From Exophiala sp. HKRS030 (lineage: Eukaryota; Ascomycota; Eurotiomycetes; Chaetothyriales; Herpotrichiellaceae): a stretch of 64,000 nucleotides of DNA. The notes beneath the pieces were generated by a model. It had not been told where the DNA came from, ran no database searches, and saw only the letters and a program-made list of their open reading frames with translations. Shown here in pieces: positions 1 through 13,363 of the stretch; the stretch's first letter is position 1, and each line of letters begins with the position of its first letter. Location: NCBI GenBank assembly GCA_023897205.1, contig JAHWDD010000001.1, positions 7,626,001-7,690,000 of the forward strand, given 5' to 3'. Position numbers and translations under genes: made by a program.

Positions 1-449
1 TACAAAGACACCTTACTCCTGCTCGCGGGACTCGTCAGCTGCGGTCTGGGAATCAGCATGCTGCGCTGGGCCCGCGACCTGATGATGACTCCGTACATTG
101 TGTTCCTGGATCCTGGCTGCCAGCAGTCTCTGTTCGCGCTCGCCAACTCCAAGAACCTGCGAGACTTCGACTCGCTGCCGCGCGTCGACAAGCGATTGAT
201 CTACTGTGTACAGAGGCCGTCGAATGGACCCCCGTGTCGGGCATGGACAACGTGCTCATGCCCATGGAGGAGGTGCGAGGTGTCCGCGGCGTCGATACCA
301 AGATAGGCTGTGTCATGGGCCTGGTTGCCGATTTCTGCGACATGACTCTGAGCGAAGCCGAGCTGAATGAGAGATACAAGACTTTGCATTATAATGTTCT
401 GTCGTTGGAAGATGGGAAGCTTGGTGTCGTGGATCCGTTTTGGATTTGA
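1..449 (+). CDS. 3' end of an unrecognised protein, frame broken once
   Basis: The window opens inside an ORF in frame 1 that encodes a hydrophobic stretch (about residues 4-20 of the visible part, rich in Leu, Ala and Gly) followed by a soluble region. Frame 1 stays open to about position 306, but from about position 190 frame 3 reads more like protein and runs to the TGA at 447-449, ending in VVDPFWI. Adding one G at about 192 (AAGCG to AAGGCG) joins the two frames into one smooth reading through VDKAIDLLCTEAVEW. No GT-AG pair of normal length gives the same join. I do not recognise the family; the 5' part lies outside the window. It is convergent with the thiolase gene. The ORF is probable, its function unknown. 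Confidence 0.5.
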   Translation, partial: QRHLTPARGTRQLRSGNQHAALGPRPDDDSVHCVPGSWLPAVSVRARQLQEPARLRLAAARRQAIDLLCTEAVEWTPVSGMDNVLMPMEEVRGVRGVDTKIGCVMGLVADFCDMTLSEAELNERYKTLHYNVLSLEDGKLGVVDPFWI

Positions 450-1286
450 CGTGTGTCGTCTTACTTAGTCTCCCCGAACACAAATTCAGATACAAAGTGC
501 CAGAAGGGCCTCTCATGGATTATCCGACTACGTACCAGCGAATGTTGTCCGCGATGGTTATCCATTTGATGTGGCGGGCAGTTACATCCACGAGACGAAA
601 AGGGGTCAATGTACCAGATTTCACCACCAGGATCATCAAATGCCAAACCTTGCTTACTAGATAAAGAGGACGGTACATTGCTGAACGGGGGTTTATCACT
701 CGATGCGTGGATTCTATGTACCAAGTCTGACGAATATTGCGAGCAAACAGACTACCCCTCGCCCCGAGCCGGCACGTCTTCCACACGATGAAAGAAAAAA
801 GAAACGGAGAGCCTATGAGATACCCATAAGAGGCGGCCGTCTTTATAGCTGTTTGACTTTGAAGCCTGGCACGTAGCGAGATCGAGTCAAGTCGACTGTG
901 GAAGACTAAAGAGCACCAAAGACACTGGCGGACGAAATAAAAGTAAAGGTGCTTGGGTATTTACATATGCTAAAACTAATATACTGTTTGTCAGTGATAT
1001 CCCACTGAACTCAATGTCTGCCTCGAACGCCCTCCTCGCGTGATTGGCCGGTTCAAAAACTCCCATATAGATATGTCGCCATTTTTGACTGGTACCAACA
1101 TCCACAAAAGTTACCTTCGGGATATTTGGGAAATACAGCAAGGCTTTTAGGTATGGAGTCCCCACGCAGTCGACTTTTGATTTCTGGTTTCCTTGCCAGT
1201 TCAAACCCAGGTGGAAGAGAGTTAGTTCGTCTGATATTTTTCTGACCGCTTTGATCGTAATTGAGACTCGTCCAATTCGCCTTCTC
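450..1286. other. intergenic, convergent 3' regions
   Basis: This 837-bp gap lies between the stop of the first gene and the stop of the thiolase gene on the other strand. Short ORFs on both strands have no recognisable content. It probably holds the two 3' untranslated regions; I see no RNA gene or repeat. Confidence 0.5.
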
Positions 1287-2688
<1,402 letters not shown>

Positions 2689-3682
2689 GATTTCACAGAT
2701 TGAAAGGGAAGGGATGATGAATGTGGTTGATGAGAAGGAAAAGAAGAACGAATGTGTTTTATACAAAGGACTGGGAGTCGAATGTGATGTATAGTAATCT
2801 CTAGGTTGTCACGAATGTCGAATGTCGGTGTGGTTGTGCTCCGTATGCTCCCTTTTTCTTTTTGTTGAATTTGGAGTTGACAATATTTACTTACCTGAGT
2901 GCCTGCGACACGACTTGCCCGCCTCGCTTCCTCGCATGCGTCCCCACCGTGGCTCATTTACTCGCGTTCCTTCCCGCATGATGCCACTCGCCCTGCCAAG
3001 ACCTACACTAACTGTTAATGTCTTAGTCTGTCCACTAAGGCTGAGCTGTTTAGATTTGGGAAGGAGCCTCGCATAAAAAATGCAGTTCGCAGATATCTTG
3101 TATCTCAATTCCAATCTTTGCCCATGACTTCAATGACTTTCGATAGCGCTTCTCAGTGGCAACCGGAATTATGTCGCTCGCTCGTCAGAGCTACGAGTAA
3201 CTAGCATCGAGAGCATATTGAGCCATGTTGAGCCCAACATCAAGACTTACCTCGACCATCGCGGGCTATCTTGAGCTGGTGTCTGGCATCTGCTTTGCCC
3301 ATATGTCTTCAGGTAGGTGCGAAGCTGTAATGCGGTGTGATGCTCATGATGCTTGACGAGCCCCCTGAGTTCAGTCTCTCTACCTGTGGTGGGCTTCCGA
3401 CTGTAGCACTGCATATCAAGCAATGCTCATAACTGAAGGTCATATGAAGCTTTCAGACCTATTGTCAATCTCATTCACCCAGAAAGGGCGAATTCTCTGG
3501 AAACTATCTTCACTCCCATCATCAAGTGAATTTGACAAATTTTGACTTTTCCCTCTCCATTCTCGTCCAACTGCTGTCGATCTCAATTTGGTCCAACAAA
3601 CAACTTCTCGTGCTTCGAGGTAGCAATCGTTCATTATTCTCCGCTGAACCAAAAAAGGTCAAAGCCTGTCGCAGCATCAGCT
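2689..3682. promoter_or_regulatory. divergent promoter region, thiolase / RBR ligase
   Basis: A 994-bp gap separates the start codons of two genes transcribed away from each other, so it must hold both promoters. The part next to the RBR gene is open upstream of its ATG (in-frame codons from 3542) but that extension is low complexity and unlikely to be translated. No strong motif was recognised. Confidence 0.5.
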
Positions 3683-4992
3683 ATGGATGGTGAGACTGAT
3701 CTCGCAACTGCCGCCCTTATCCTCCAACTCGAATTAGACGATGTCCAAGACCAGTTGGCCCATGATCCGCCAAAGTCCGAAGAATCAGTCCTGACAAACC
3801 TTCTCCAGGCCCTCCACATCCAACAAAATGAAATCGAAAATGCCCAAGCCATTGAGAGCGATCGCAAAATCCAAGAGAGTATCTACAAAGCCATGCTAGC
3901 TGACACCCGCGCCATTGAGGTCATCCTCAACGGTAATGGGGAGCAAGGTCCTGTCGAGGTTGTTAGGGAGCATGGAAAAGATGGATATTATGACGATCAT
4001 CGTTTTCGTGATACAGGGCTTACCACTTTCGAGGTTTACAGAAGCAGAGTCCGAGCTGATGAAACTTTGCCCAGAGTCCTATGTTCTATATGTGCCGAGG
4101 AAAGCCTCCCAACACAGTGCCAGCGCATTTCGTCATGCAATCATACTTGGTGTCGCTCATGCCTCGCCCACAGCATTTCCGAAGCAATCAAAAACGAAAA
4201 CTGTTTTCCTATTCGCTGTTGCGGCAAATCAACCAGAATCCCTCCGGACGGTAAAAGTTTTGTCGCCATTTTGCACCTTCTTGGGTCTACCCTAGTCCGC
4301 CAGTACGAAGCCAAGGTTCTCGAATACAATACCAAAGACCGTACCTATTGTCACGATCCGACTTGTTCGACCTTCATACCTCCACTCACCGTCCGAAACA
4401 ACTGCGCTACATGCTCCAAGTGTGGCGTGGCAACGTGCGCCAAGTGCAAGGCACAGTATCACCGAAACAAACCGTGCGGCGAAAATGCGCAGGACGAGGC
4501 CTTTCGGCAATGGAAATCCCAAAACAATGCGGCTGACTGCCCTGTTTGCCATCGCACCATTGTCATATCCTATGGCTGCAATCACATGCGGTATGTAATG
4601 TATCCTAGATTTTCCGTTGGAGGGAGCTAACAATTACACTCGCCAGTTGCCATTGCGGTACGGAATTCTGTTACGAATGCAACGACCTTTGGAAGAACTG
4701 TCAGTGTGAGATGTGGCACGAAGAAAGACTACTCGAACGCGCCACTCGTGTCGCCGGTCGTCGAGCTGGAGTACAAGACATCCAGGCGGTCGTCACCGAA
4801 ATTCGCGGCGATGCCGAATGTCGCCATAACCATTGGTCGAAAGAATCAACGGCTGAATTGTCATCCCGAGAAGCTCGCACGCAGGGTCGATGTCAGGATT
4901 GCCGTCGTATTCCTGGTCAGTGGCTTTGGACCTGTGACGACTGTTCCAAACGTGTCTGCCGGCAATGTCTGGAAGATTACAACGACCGCTGA
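3683..4992 (+). CDS. RBR-type E3 ubiquitin ligase (RING1-IBR-RING2)
   Basis: A single-subunit ubiquitin ligase of the Parkin/ARIH class, which passes ubiquitin through a thioester on RING2. Exons are 3683-4590 and 4647-4992 (intron 56 nt), giving 417 residues. The start ATG at 3683 (MDGETDLATAALILQLELDD) was preferred to the upstream in-frame ATG at 3542 because homologues commonly begin with this acidic helix. RING1 begins at CSICAEE near residue 133 and continues to CNHTWCRSCL. The IBR follows with CATCSKCGVATCAKCK. RING2 reads CPVCHRTIVISYGCNHM, then across the intron into CHCGTEFCYEC; the cysteine of YGCNHM occupies the catalytic position known from Parkin. The tail has one more C-rich cluster (CQDCRRIPGQWLWTCDDC) that could bind another zinc. 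Substrate is unknown. Such RBR genes are expanded in Pezizomycotina. Confidence 0.88.
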
Positions 4993-5476
4993 GCCAGTGG
5001 CACGTCAAGTGGAATATGGGCCAAGGCTGAAACCTTGTTTTGTGAGAGATACGAGTGCTCAAGTTAGGTGCCGACTTGGATAAAAGGTAGGGTGATTATT
5101 TTGGAGATCACTCCTAATACCGCGTCGGAGATTTGAGTAGTCATCTGATTATTCTTTTGCAGGAACCCCACGAAGAAGAGATGGTTATCCACTGGAAACA
5201 TGCTTCTCGTGGGTCATGGACAATATGCCGCTGTACGCAAACTAAGTGATGTAACTACAGATGTCTCGGGCACTGCAATCCCGTTTTGTCCATTCGAGTG
5301 TCTCAGGGCTCTGAGGACTGTGGTCTCGCGACCTGACCAGAACCCTCCAGGCAGTAGGTAATACAAAGTCGATCAGAACAGAAAACCAGACTGTTTTCAT
5401 AGACGCCAATTTTACAAGCATGAACTTCCGCGCATGGCCCTGCTGCAACCATTATTTCTCATCGAACGCCCACACA
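4993..5476. other. intergenic, convergent 3' regions
   Basis: A 484-bp gap between two convergent genes. I see nothing in it beyond presumed 3' untranslated sequence. Confidence 0.5.
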
Positions 5477-7822
5477 TCACACTGCTACCTCACTACCTTC
5501 AGGTGGCTGCTTTGTATCCTTCTCGGATGTCGTCGGTCTTGATCCGATCTTTGCATCGAGCATGCCCGGCTGCGAGTGGACATTACGTTTTCTCACCCTA
5601 CTATTTGAGCGCCATAGGATCAGATTGTCCAATAAGATGACTGGGAAAATAAAAATTGGTCAGTTTTACTCGAAAAAGCCACTACATGGAGAGGCGAGGA
5701 AAACCCTCTAGAATGTCTTCGGAATTTCTGTAGACCGAGGAGAATCAGTGTCGACTCACCGATGAAATACATGATTGTGACAATCGGTAGCGGCCATGCG
5801 CTAAAGGTAAAGCGATCTGAGGCCTCGGACGTGACAAAGTTGATGGCGCAAAACGCACAAATACCCAGACCGAGAAACACCCTCATCACGATCGCGTACC
5901 ACTCAGCCAATGACTTGTTCGTCTTGCCGAACCAGTACAACACGGCCAGCGCCAGTACAAACGACCCTGCTGCAATGTAGATATATGTGAACACAGTGCC
6001 AAAGACATTGGCCAAAGCCTCGAATTTCTGGACCGGCGTCAAGTGGACCGATGGATCCTCAACGGGCCCTTCGATGCCGAATTTGGTGAAGATGGCGTTG
6101 CTGACTCCGTAGCCGAGGTCGGTCGCGATGATGCCGTACTGTCGCTGCCATTCCGTGGAGTTGAACGGAGCTGAGATATTGGCGATGGCAGTCAGGTTCG
6201 GCCCGTAGTCGTACGCTTGCACGAGAGACAGGTGTGATTCCTTGAACAGGTCGCTCATCACGCTGATGCCTACTTCGATATAGTCCACGATTGCCGCCGT
6301 CGAGTTGCCTTCGTATGGTGCGTCGTTGATGATTTCGATCCAGTAGAATCTAAGCGCCAGTGAAAGTTCATGTCAGCATGTTCTTGAAACGATCGTTCTG
6401 CCTAGTTAAGAACTCTGCGATCAGGGGAATCGGAAGGAGAATATTGAGATGTCTTACATGTATCTTGAAAGGATATTCCAAATAACCAGAGACGCTGCGC
6501 CCTCGACTGTGAGTAAGATGGCAACGTGTAGGGGAAAATGTAGAATCGCCCATATCTGTTGCCGAATTGTGCCGAACCGTTCGTTTTCGATTTGATCGAA
6601 GTATAGGACCCAAATGAAGTATATCAATAACACCGATGCGACAATGTTACCGATATCTGCGCTGCTGGTTTCTCGAGATGTCTGAAGGATCTGTGAGACT
6701 GATTTTGCCATGCCGATAATACCTTCACCCATGCTAAACGAGCAAACAGTGTCAAATCAGTGATGATGATCACAAATCGCGGTGCAACTGTGGACAGGGG
6801 CCATGATTACTCTTCTCCGGGAACCGAATGTGCAGAGCGCATCATGAAAACGGGCCTAGGGGACAACTTACATGATCAGTGTCAAGAGTCCAACTCTTTC
6901 TACCAAATGGGTTCTTTTGAAACTGACCACTCGCCATATCGACGAGATGGTGATAACAGCTGCAGCCTCGGCCACAGCGATCCCATACCACGCATAATAC
7001 GTCCTTGGCTGTGAGTGCTGAGAATGCTCACCATCATGCGGAACGCTAGTGACGCCGTCGACATCGAAGCCCCAGAACGTACCAAGGTAAGCCATTGCCG
7101 CCAGAAAAAGTACTGCCATGGTCCCCAGAAGCGGCACATGAGTATGGTTATACTTTCGGACAAAGAATAGGATGATCCCATATTGCGCAATCAATGCCAG
7201 CCGGGAAACCATAAGGATTATGCTCATGGCTCGAAACCCCTTGACGTTGTCGACCAGGTGGGTCGTATCGTAGATTGCTCCAACGACGGCGAATCCAGTC
7301 ATGACGCCGAATGAGATAGCATTGAATATTCGCCCTACTATCGAATCCGATCCAAAGCGCACGTCAAAAAGGGATGTCTGAAGCCAAGTGAACCATAGGA
7401 TAGTGAAATATCCGATATAATTCCGTAGCGCTAGAAGAGAAGTCAGACCTATCTGAAAAGACGGGTCCAAACAGGCAGCGAGGTATTTGCGCCGTTGATG
7501 GAACTTCTAGGCAATGGTACAACTTACATTTGCTATCAACGATTTCGTGATTGTTGGTGAAGGTGGCGAGGTTGGCCACGAAGAAAAGATCGTAAAACAA
7601 TTCGATGGTGCTCGACTCATGTCGTTGTTTGAAACGAGGCAGCTTGTCTTTTCCATGGCTCTGAGCCTCAGGATGCAGAGGTGAGCTCGAGTCCGTCGAG
7701 TGTGGATCATCACTTGACGCATGGTTCTGGAGTGGCGATGAAATCCAAGGAATATGTTTCCGAATTCTCGACTGGTCATCTAAGGCGTGATGCCTTCGGT
7801 AGAACAACTCTTTGAGCTTCAT
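5477..7822 (-). CDS. LtrA-like multi-pass membrane protein
   Basis: A member of the low-temperature-requirement A family, polytopic proteins of unknown transport or regulatory role that are common in moulds. Exons on the minus strand are 7528-7822, 6872-7430, 6458-6733, 5760-6349 and 5477-5640 (introns 97, 138, 108 and 119 nt), giving 627 residues. The family opening motif ELFYDLFFVANLATF lies at about residues 74-88 after a basic, Ser/His/Pro-rich cytosolic tail; the second family motif, GEGIIGM, lies near residue 288 and is created by splicing. Many hydrophobic segments follow, with a long loop carrying several N-x-S/T sites at about residues 400-440. The last exon gives a hydrophilic tail rich in Lys, Pro and Glu. 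Reading through the last intron instead gives an alternative end at 5620. The function in fungi is not established. Confidence 0.85.
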
Positions 7823-8893
7823 TTTTCTGTTCTAAGAGGGAAGGTCGTATTAATATGGGTGCGAGAGTACCAAGAGTGTTGATTTATGGTGCCTGAGAGG
7901 ATTTCCCATCTAGATTTCTGGCTGGAGATTGCGCATGTAAGTTGACACGGACCCCTCTGAGATCGGGATGATAAGGTGAAGTTCGATGCCACCGTAGTAT
8001 GAGTGGATGTTATGTTTGTACGTCGACTGTCGATGGAGCAGTTGCTATTCGGCGTTCGCAGAGCTCTTGTCCGATTTGGTAGCTCAAGCCGCCACGTTAT
8101 TCGTCATTCGTATATGACATTTGTGGCGAGTGTAAAAGGCGTGCGATACAGCGAATCCCTCACAATCGGGGGCGAAAGTCATGTAGCATATGGATAAGGC
8201 AAAGAATTCAAGATGTTTCAGGTTAGGCGAAGTTGACGACTGATTCCTGGAAGGATTTCGAAGGTGGAAGGATGCCGTGAGAGGCGGGCACGGGCTCACT
8301 CCATGCGATAGAGTCGAAATCAGAGTTCAATGAAGATGGCTCGTTCCACCAATAATCGTCAATGGCGCCAACGGGTGTTTACGAGCTTCGACTTCAGCTC
8401 GCAACGCACGGCCACTTCTGTCGCCTCTCACATTGCACCAGGCCAAAAATGTTTGCTAGAACCACATGGGCAAAGTTACAGAATATTGCCTCTTGTTTCG
8501 AAGCCTCGCATGGGGCATGGAAAGAAGGTTCATCCGGACAGCTTACCTATAAAAAGAATAAAGTAGGATCCGCCTACCAGTCGAGAGCATCTATGAAAAG
8601 TAGTGGACTCGAATCATGTGGCAGTTTCCATCACGATCCGGCGCAGAAAGAGAAATTCATAAGAGAGCGAAGCGACTCTAAGAGGGTAGCGAGTACTGAC
8701 AATTGATTTTGAATATTATTGACCTGGACCTGATTATTTCGCTTTACAAGACGCCAAGAGCCAAGAGATTAGATTTGATCATCTCCCCTAAATCCCACCC
8801 ATGGGCAATAGAGGGAGTTCGTACCTCCGAGCACTATTCACAGAATCAGACCAATCTCATAACCACTTGGGCTCGCTCACTCGTGCGTAACGT
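7823..8893. other. intergenic, upstream of the LtrA-like gene
   Basis: A 1071-bp stretch between the start of the LtrA-like gene and the stop of the small heat-shock gene, both on the minus strand. ORFs of up to 114 codons here have no recognisable domain and no plausible splice structure. It presumably holds the LtrA promoter. Confidence 0.45.
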
Positions 8894-9382
8894 CTACTTT
8901 TGCAGCTGCAGCCTCAGCAAATCCTTTCTTGGGGCACGAATCTTGAGCAATCCCGCCTCCAGCGTGACCGTAACCTTTTCAACGTCGGACGGGAAATTGA
9001 AGTATCTCCTGAAGGGGCCGAGTCTCCTTTCGCCAACCAAGACGTGATCGCCACTTCCATGAGGATGTTCTGGATCGTCGTCATCTTTTGAGCCTTCTAG
9101 TGGTGCATACTCTGGTCTTTTGATTGTCCCTGTTATCAATAGTGATCGGGATCCAGTCCAGGACACTGCAACTTCGCTGGGTTGTTTGATGCCAGGGACC
9201 TCGACCTCGATGAGGTATTCTTTGATGGCGTCGCGGAAGTCGACATCGGGTTGATTTGGGTGTTCATCAGGACGGACAGGTCTGCGCGCGATATATTGCA
9301 GCAGGTTCTGGTGTTGATGGGCTCTCTCATGCGGATGGTCGACCAGTGGTGGTGGGACATCGTAATATGGTGCGAACGCCAT
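8894..9382 (-). CDS. small heat-shock protein, HSP20/alpha-crystallin
   Basis: An ATP-independent chaperone that holds unfolding proteins. It is a single exon of 162 residues, the normal size, starting at the ATG at 9382 (MAFAPYYDVPPPLVD). The N-terminal arm is rich in His and Pro. The alpha-crystallin domain runs from about residue 48 (DVDFRDAIKEYLIEVEVPGI) to about residue 152 and contains the inserted acidic linker KDDDDPEHP typical of fungal HSP30-type proteins. The domain ends in VTVTLEAGLLKIRAPR, matching the family A-x-x-x-n-G-v-L signature with GLLKI. The C-terminus is basic and lacks a clear IXI motif. A perfect inverted heat-shock element half-pair lies about 155 bp upstream. Intact. 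Confidence 0.92.
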   Translation of the reverse strand: MAFAPYYDVPPPLVDHPHERAHQHQNLLQYIARRPVRPDEHPNQPDVDFRDAIKEYLIEVEVPGIKQPSEVAVSWTGSRSLLITGTIKRPEYAPLEGSKDDDDPEHPHGSGDHVLVGERRLGPFRRYFNFPSDVEKVTVTLEAGLLKIRAPRKDLLRLQLQK

Positions 9383-9536
9383 GGTTTTCCGTGGAAGAGA
9401 GTAATGGATGTGAAAATTAATCTGTTTGACTCTGTGGAATACTGTTGCAGCGGAAGGATTATGTTGAAGTTGGAATAATTGTGTTGAGATGTTGTACCCC
9501 AGCTATAGTGTGAGAGCAGATGTTGAAGTCTGGCAA

Positions 9537-9544
9537 TTCTGGAA
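9537..9544. promoter_or_regulatory. candidate heat-shock element
   Basis: TTCtgGAA is the inverted nTTCnnGAAn unit bound by HSF1. It lies 155 bp upstream of the HSP20 ATG. A GAA at 9525-9527 is not at the ideal spacing, so this is a minimal element. Confidence 0.4.
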
Positions 9545-11277
9545 GGCAAGGTGACAGGCGCAAGCCGTTGATATAGCTGTTTACCAGCGGTCAATCACGC
9601 GTTCAACCAGGCTCATGACCACATCCCATGTTTGTGTTGGGCCTGCTTCTGCTAACCAATCGACAGTGCTTGAACGACTCGATAGTTTCAGGAGGTCATC
9701 TGCTACCACCATTCAGTCCAAGGCACGCAGCAAGATTCCATGACTTCTAAACCGGAAGAAGCAATTGGACTGCCAGACCCCGGGTTCCAGACGTCAAATC
9801 TGTAGAGCTAGCGGATCAGCATGAGCGCTCTCGAGCATGGCTTTTCCTCATAAATGATAGCCATTGTCGGCAAAATGCGGATAAGGTCATCCAGGCATGC
9901 ACCTCTTTGCGGGGCAACGCAGAAGGAGTGGCCGTCGAGATGGACTATTGGGTCATTTGTTATGACCCAAGTGTTTGGCATGGCTCACATCATCAGGTGA
10001 GGATATTATGGTAGCTTCGAGTGCATGCGTAGGTGGTTCGATTGGGTAATTTACGGGTCCTGCATGTGACAAAAAAATGTCGGTGGATTACGTGAGTTTT
10101 CCCGCCTGCAAAGTCCCTAGGGAGTACCATGAGTAATGACCGTCGACGAGAGGCACGAAAGCACCAAGTCGCGAACTCGATTTTGTTTTGCCAGGATGGA
10201 CTCACTGATTCTGCTCTCATATCTATATCAGTATGTCAAAGAACGAAATTGCACTTATCTTACGGATTGTTCAAGATTGGAATCTGAGGGTGCCAAAGAA
10301 GGTACTGGATTGTCTTGAAGGTGAGATCGAAGGCACTGTCATTACAATTCCATCTCGTTCCACTCGGGTAAGAGATTAGAGCACGTGCTCGTTTTTCGGC
10401 GTCGTAGAAACGCCTCACCACTGAAATTTGGCTCAGCGCAATCATGCGATCTGTCCAGTCTTATCGTGAATACCTGGCCTGGCCGGTCGGGTACGAGAAG
10501 CAGTTAAGTCACAATATTGGCCTCACCATTGAGGCCGACGGGGTCATCCAGGAAGCCAAGAACCACGTCTAAGCGGACGGGAAATGGCAGTATTTTTTGG
10601 GGTGTGCCTATCTCAATCACACCGCGCGCGATCAAATTGTACACGTCCGAAGCACCTGAAACCTCTGCAACAATGATGTGGTGTCGTTTGACGGTTCAAT
10701 ATCAGGAGCGGAATGTCTACGTCGCAAGCGGTAGGCACGTTCTGGATCAGGACAACTGAGCAGTAGGGGATCTGGGAATACCAAGGGTAGAAGCCCACGT
10801 ATTAGCACGGTTGAATTCTATACCAACAACCATCGCCAGCTGATGATGATCAAAGGTCCGGAGAAGTTGAACTGTCTTTTGGCTAAATACAATATGAGTT
10901 TTACACGACTAGACTTGGAAGTACAAGCAGCTTATCACTCTCTTTGCGTACGTCAGAATGCGCAAGTTTCTACCGAGGTTCTCCATTTCTTCGAGAGCCA
11001 TCAGGTCAGCCATTCATCTACTAATGAGGATTGTCGTCCAGAGCGGGGTTTGCATCACTCTATTCGGCGCTGGATGGTTTTTGCAATATTCTGCGAATCA
11101 ACGTCAGACTCTATCTTCCCTATGAAGAGGACTTTGCTTCACGTATCCGAGGCATTCATCTGGCGTGGTACAACCACCCTTGCAATATCTGACTTTTATC
11201 AAGTTCAATTGAATTCCGCGATAGTTGTGTCGTCTTTGGACTGTTCCATTTGGGTATCAGTCCTAGCGAGCGTCAAT
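9545..11277. other. divergent promoter region, HSP20 / BVMO
   Basis: Together with 9383-9536 this is the gap between two divergent genes. An in-frame open stretch (10843-11277) runs into the BVMO without a stop but shows no domain. Small ORFs at 9993-10798 look like noise. A CCAAT box is seen at about 9656. Confidence 0.4.
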
Positions 11278-12915
11278 ATGGGCACCCTTCATATTTCTCA
11301 GTGTCATCGTGAGGTAGTTGTGGTTGGTGCTGGATTTTCTGGAATATACGAGTTGCACAAGTTGAAAGATGCCGGGTTTGATGTCCATCTGTACGAAGCA
11401 GGCTCTGGAGCTGGAGGGATCTGGCATTGGAATTGCTATCCAGGTGCCCGGGTTGACACACCAGTTCCTACCTATCAGCTCACTGAAGACGAGTCGTGGG
11501 CGCAATGGAACTGGTCGCAGCGATTTCCAGACTATTCCGAGCTAAGACGTTATTTTCAGCACCTTATCCAGGTCTGGAAGCTGGAAGACCTTATGACATT
11601 CAACACCCGAGTCCAGGAGATGAATTGGGACGATAAAGCGCATTTTTGGAACCTAACCTTGACAAGGGGCAATAGCTCTGAGGAGCAGCTTTCAGCGCGT
11701 CATGTGATTCTCTGCACCGGCTTTGGATCAAAACCATATGTCCCACCCTTCAAAGGATTAGAAATTTTCAAAGGTGGCTTATATCACACGGGACTATGGC
11801 CCCAAACGGGGATAAGGTTGGATGGGAAACGAGTCGCCGTCATTGGGACAGGCGCCAGCGGCGTGCAATTGATCCAAGAGACCGCAAAAGTTGCCGAACA
11901 TTTGACTGTGTTTCAACGTACTCCCAACACAGCATTACCCATGGCAAACCCTCAATATGGTAGAGAAGCAAACGAGGCTTGGAAGAACACTTTCGCCGAA
12001 ACGAAACAGGCCATTCTAAAGACCTATGCCGGCTTTGACTACGATTTCTCGCCAGATTCTGCTCTCCTAGCTCCTCGCGAAGTACGAAGAGTGTTCTACC
12101 AGAACCTTCTCAAAACTGGGGGTCTTCACTTTTGGCTTGGCACTTATAAAGATGTCCTATATAACGAAGAGGCAAATGCCGAAGCTTATGACTATTGGAG
12201 ACAAAGTGTCCTCCCAAGGATCAACGAAGTTCGTAACCAAAAGATTCTAGCTCCGGAAATCGCCCCTCATCCATTTGGTACCAAGAGGATAAGCCTGGAA
12301 AAGCACTATTTTGAAGTTTTCAATCAGGAAAATGTCAATCTGGTCAGTCTCGTGGAAAATCCTATCGAAGAAATCACGGAGACGGGTTTGAGAACTGCTG
12401 ATGGCACTTTACATGATGTAGATATCATTGTGGCTGCCACGGGATTCGACAGTGTTACGGGTGGGATCACAGCTATTGACATTCGTGGAATCGATCCTGA
12501 TCTTTCCATCAAGGATAAATGGAGCAAGGGTACTTACACTTACCTCGGGATGACAACGTCTGGCTTTCCGAACCTATTCATGATGTACGGACCCCAAGCT
12601 CCTACCGCTTTTGCGACAGGGCCTTCTTCGGCTGAATGTCAGGGGAATTGGATTACCACTTGTTTGTCACGATTGCGAGAAAGAAAAATCACCAAAATCA
12701 ACGCGACCAGAGAGGCTGAGATGGAATGGAGAAAACACACACTTGAAATGGGCGAGAAAGGCTTGTTCACAAAGGCGAGGAGTTGGTATTATGGAGACAA
12801 TATCCCTGGAAAACCTCGGGAGGCATTAAATTACATGGCTGGTCTGCCTATCTACAGAAAGAAACTGTGGGAATCTGCCGACAACGATTATAAAGGGTTC
12901 ATCCTGACTACTTGA
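11278..12915 (+). CDS. type I Baeyer-Villiger monooxygenase (FAD/NADPH)
   Basis: A flavin enzyme that inserts one oxygen next to a ketone to make an ester or lactone, using NADPH and O2. The start at 11278 gives 545 residues, the usual length of cyclohexanone-monooxygenase-type enzymes; the frame is open for 145 more codons upstream but that part has no family similarity. The FAD-binding Rossmann motif GAGFSG is at residues 17-22, followed by GGIWHWNCYPGARVDTP, where substrate and flavin meet in this family. The BVMO fingerprint F-x-G-x-x-x-H-x-x-x-W-P is exact at residues 164-175 (FKGGLYHTGLWP). The NADPH Rossmann motif GTGASG follows. There is no intron. The natural substrate cannot be read from sequence: steroids, terpenoid ketones and polyketides are all known for relatives. 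Confidence 0.92.
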   Translation: MGTLHISQCHREVVVVGAGFSGIYELHKLKDAGFDVHLYEAGSGAGGIWHWNCYPGARVDTPVPTYQLTEDESWAQWNWSQRFPDYSELRRYFQHLIQVWKLEDLMTFNTRVQEMNWDDKAHFWNLTLTRGNSSEEQLSARHVILCTGFGSKPYVPPFKGLEIFKGGLYHTGLWPQTGIRLDGKRVAVIGTGASGVQLIQETAKVAEHLTVFQRTPNTALPMANPQYGREANEAWKNTFAETKQAILKTYAGFDYDFSPDSALLAPREVRRVFYQNLLKTGGLHFWLGTYKDVLYNEEANAEAYDYWRQSVLPRINEVRNQKILAPEIAPHPFGTKRISLEKHYFEVFNQENVNLVSLVENPIEEITETGLRTADGTLHDVDIIVAATGFDSVTGGITAIDIRGIDPDLSIKDKWSKGTYTYLGMTTSGFPNLFMMYGPQAPTAFATGPSSAECQGNWITTCLSRLRERKITKINATREAEMEWRKHTLEMGEKGLFTKARSWYYGDNIPGKPREALNYMAGLPIYRKKLWESADNDYKGFILTT

Positions 12916-13363
12916 TGCCAGCGTCTGCAATCAAGGAGACCACCATCCGAGAAGTTTACCCCGAGTGTTCTGCACCTGTACAGATGGCTGGGGACAATTG
13001 TAATAAGTTTTATCGATGGCGGCGATATTCTATGCTTTCATGAGCGTTGTTCCTGTGTTTCAACATTTGAATTCGAAAAATTTGTGAAGTCCAAATCCCC
13101 GTCTAGTGAGGAACTGACTATTCCTGCCAGGATTGATATTTTCCATCGGTCGATACCAGAGTAGTTTCGCCATAATCCCCAGGACGTCTCGCGTCAATGG
13201 ACCAAGGATTGTGGCCACCTTCCTTGCGTCGACCAAGAGAATTAGTAATATAGTCCTGCTGAAAGTTCGATCTCTAGACCTTGATGCGCATTCCGGTCAC
13301 TGCAGTAAATTGAGCCAGCAATTTACCAAGCGGTATCAAATATCTGCTGGACTCCTTCCAAGT
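12916..13363. other. intergenic, convergent 3' regions
   Basis: A 448-bp gap between convergent BVMO and TMEM16 genes; nothing recognised. Confidence 0.5.

Noticed and set aside
53..379. 108-codon ORF on the minus strand over the first gene
   Set aside because: Ser/Arg/Thr-rich composition typical of an antisense shadow; the plus-strand frames look more like protein.
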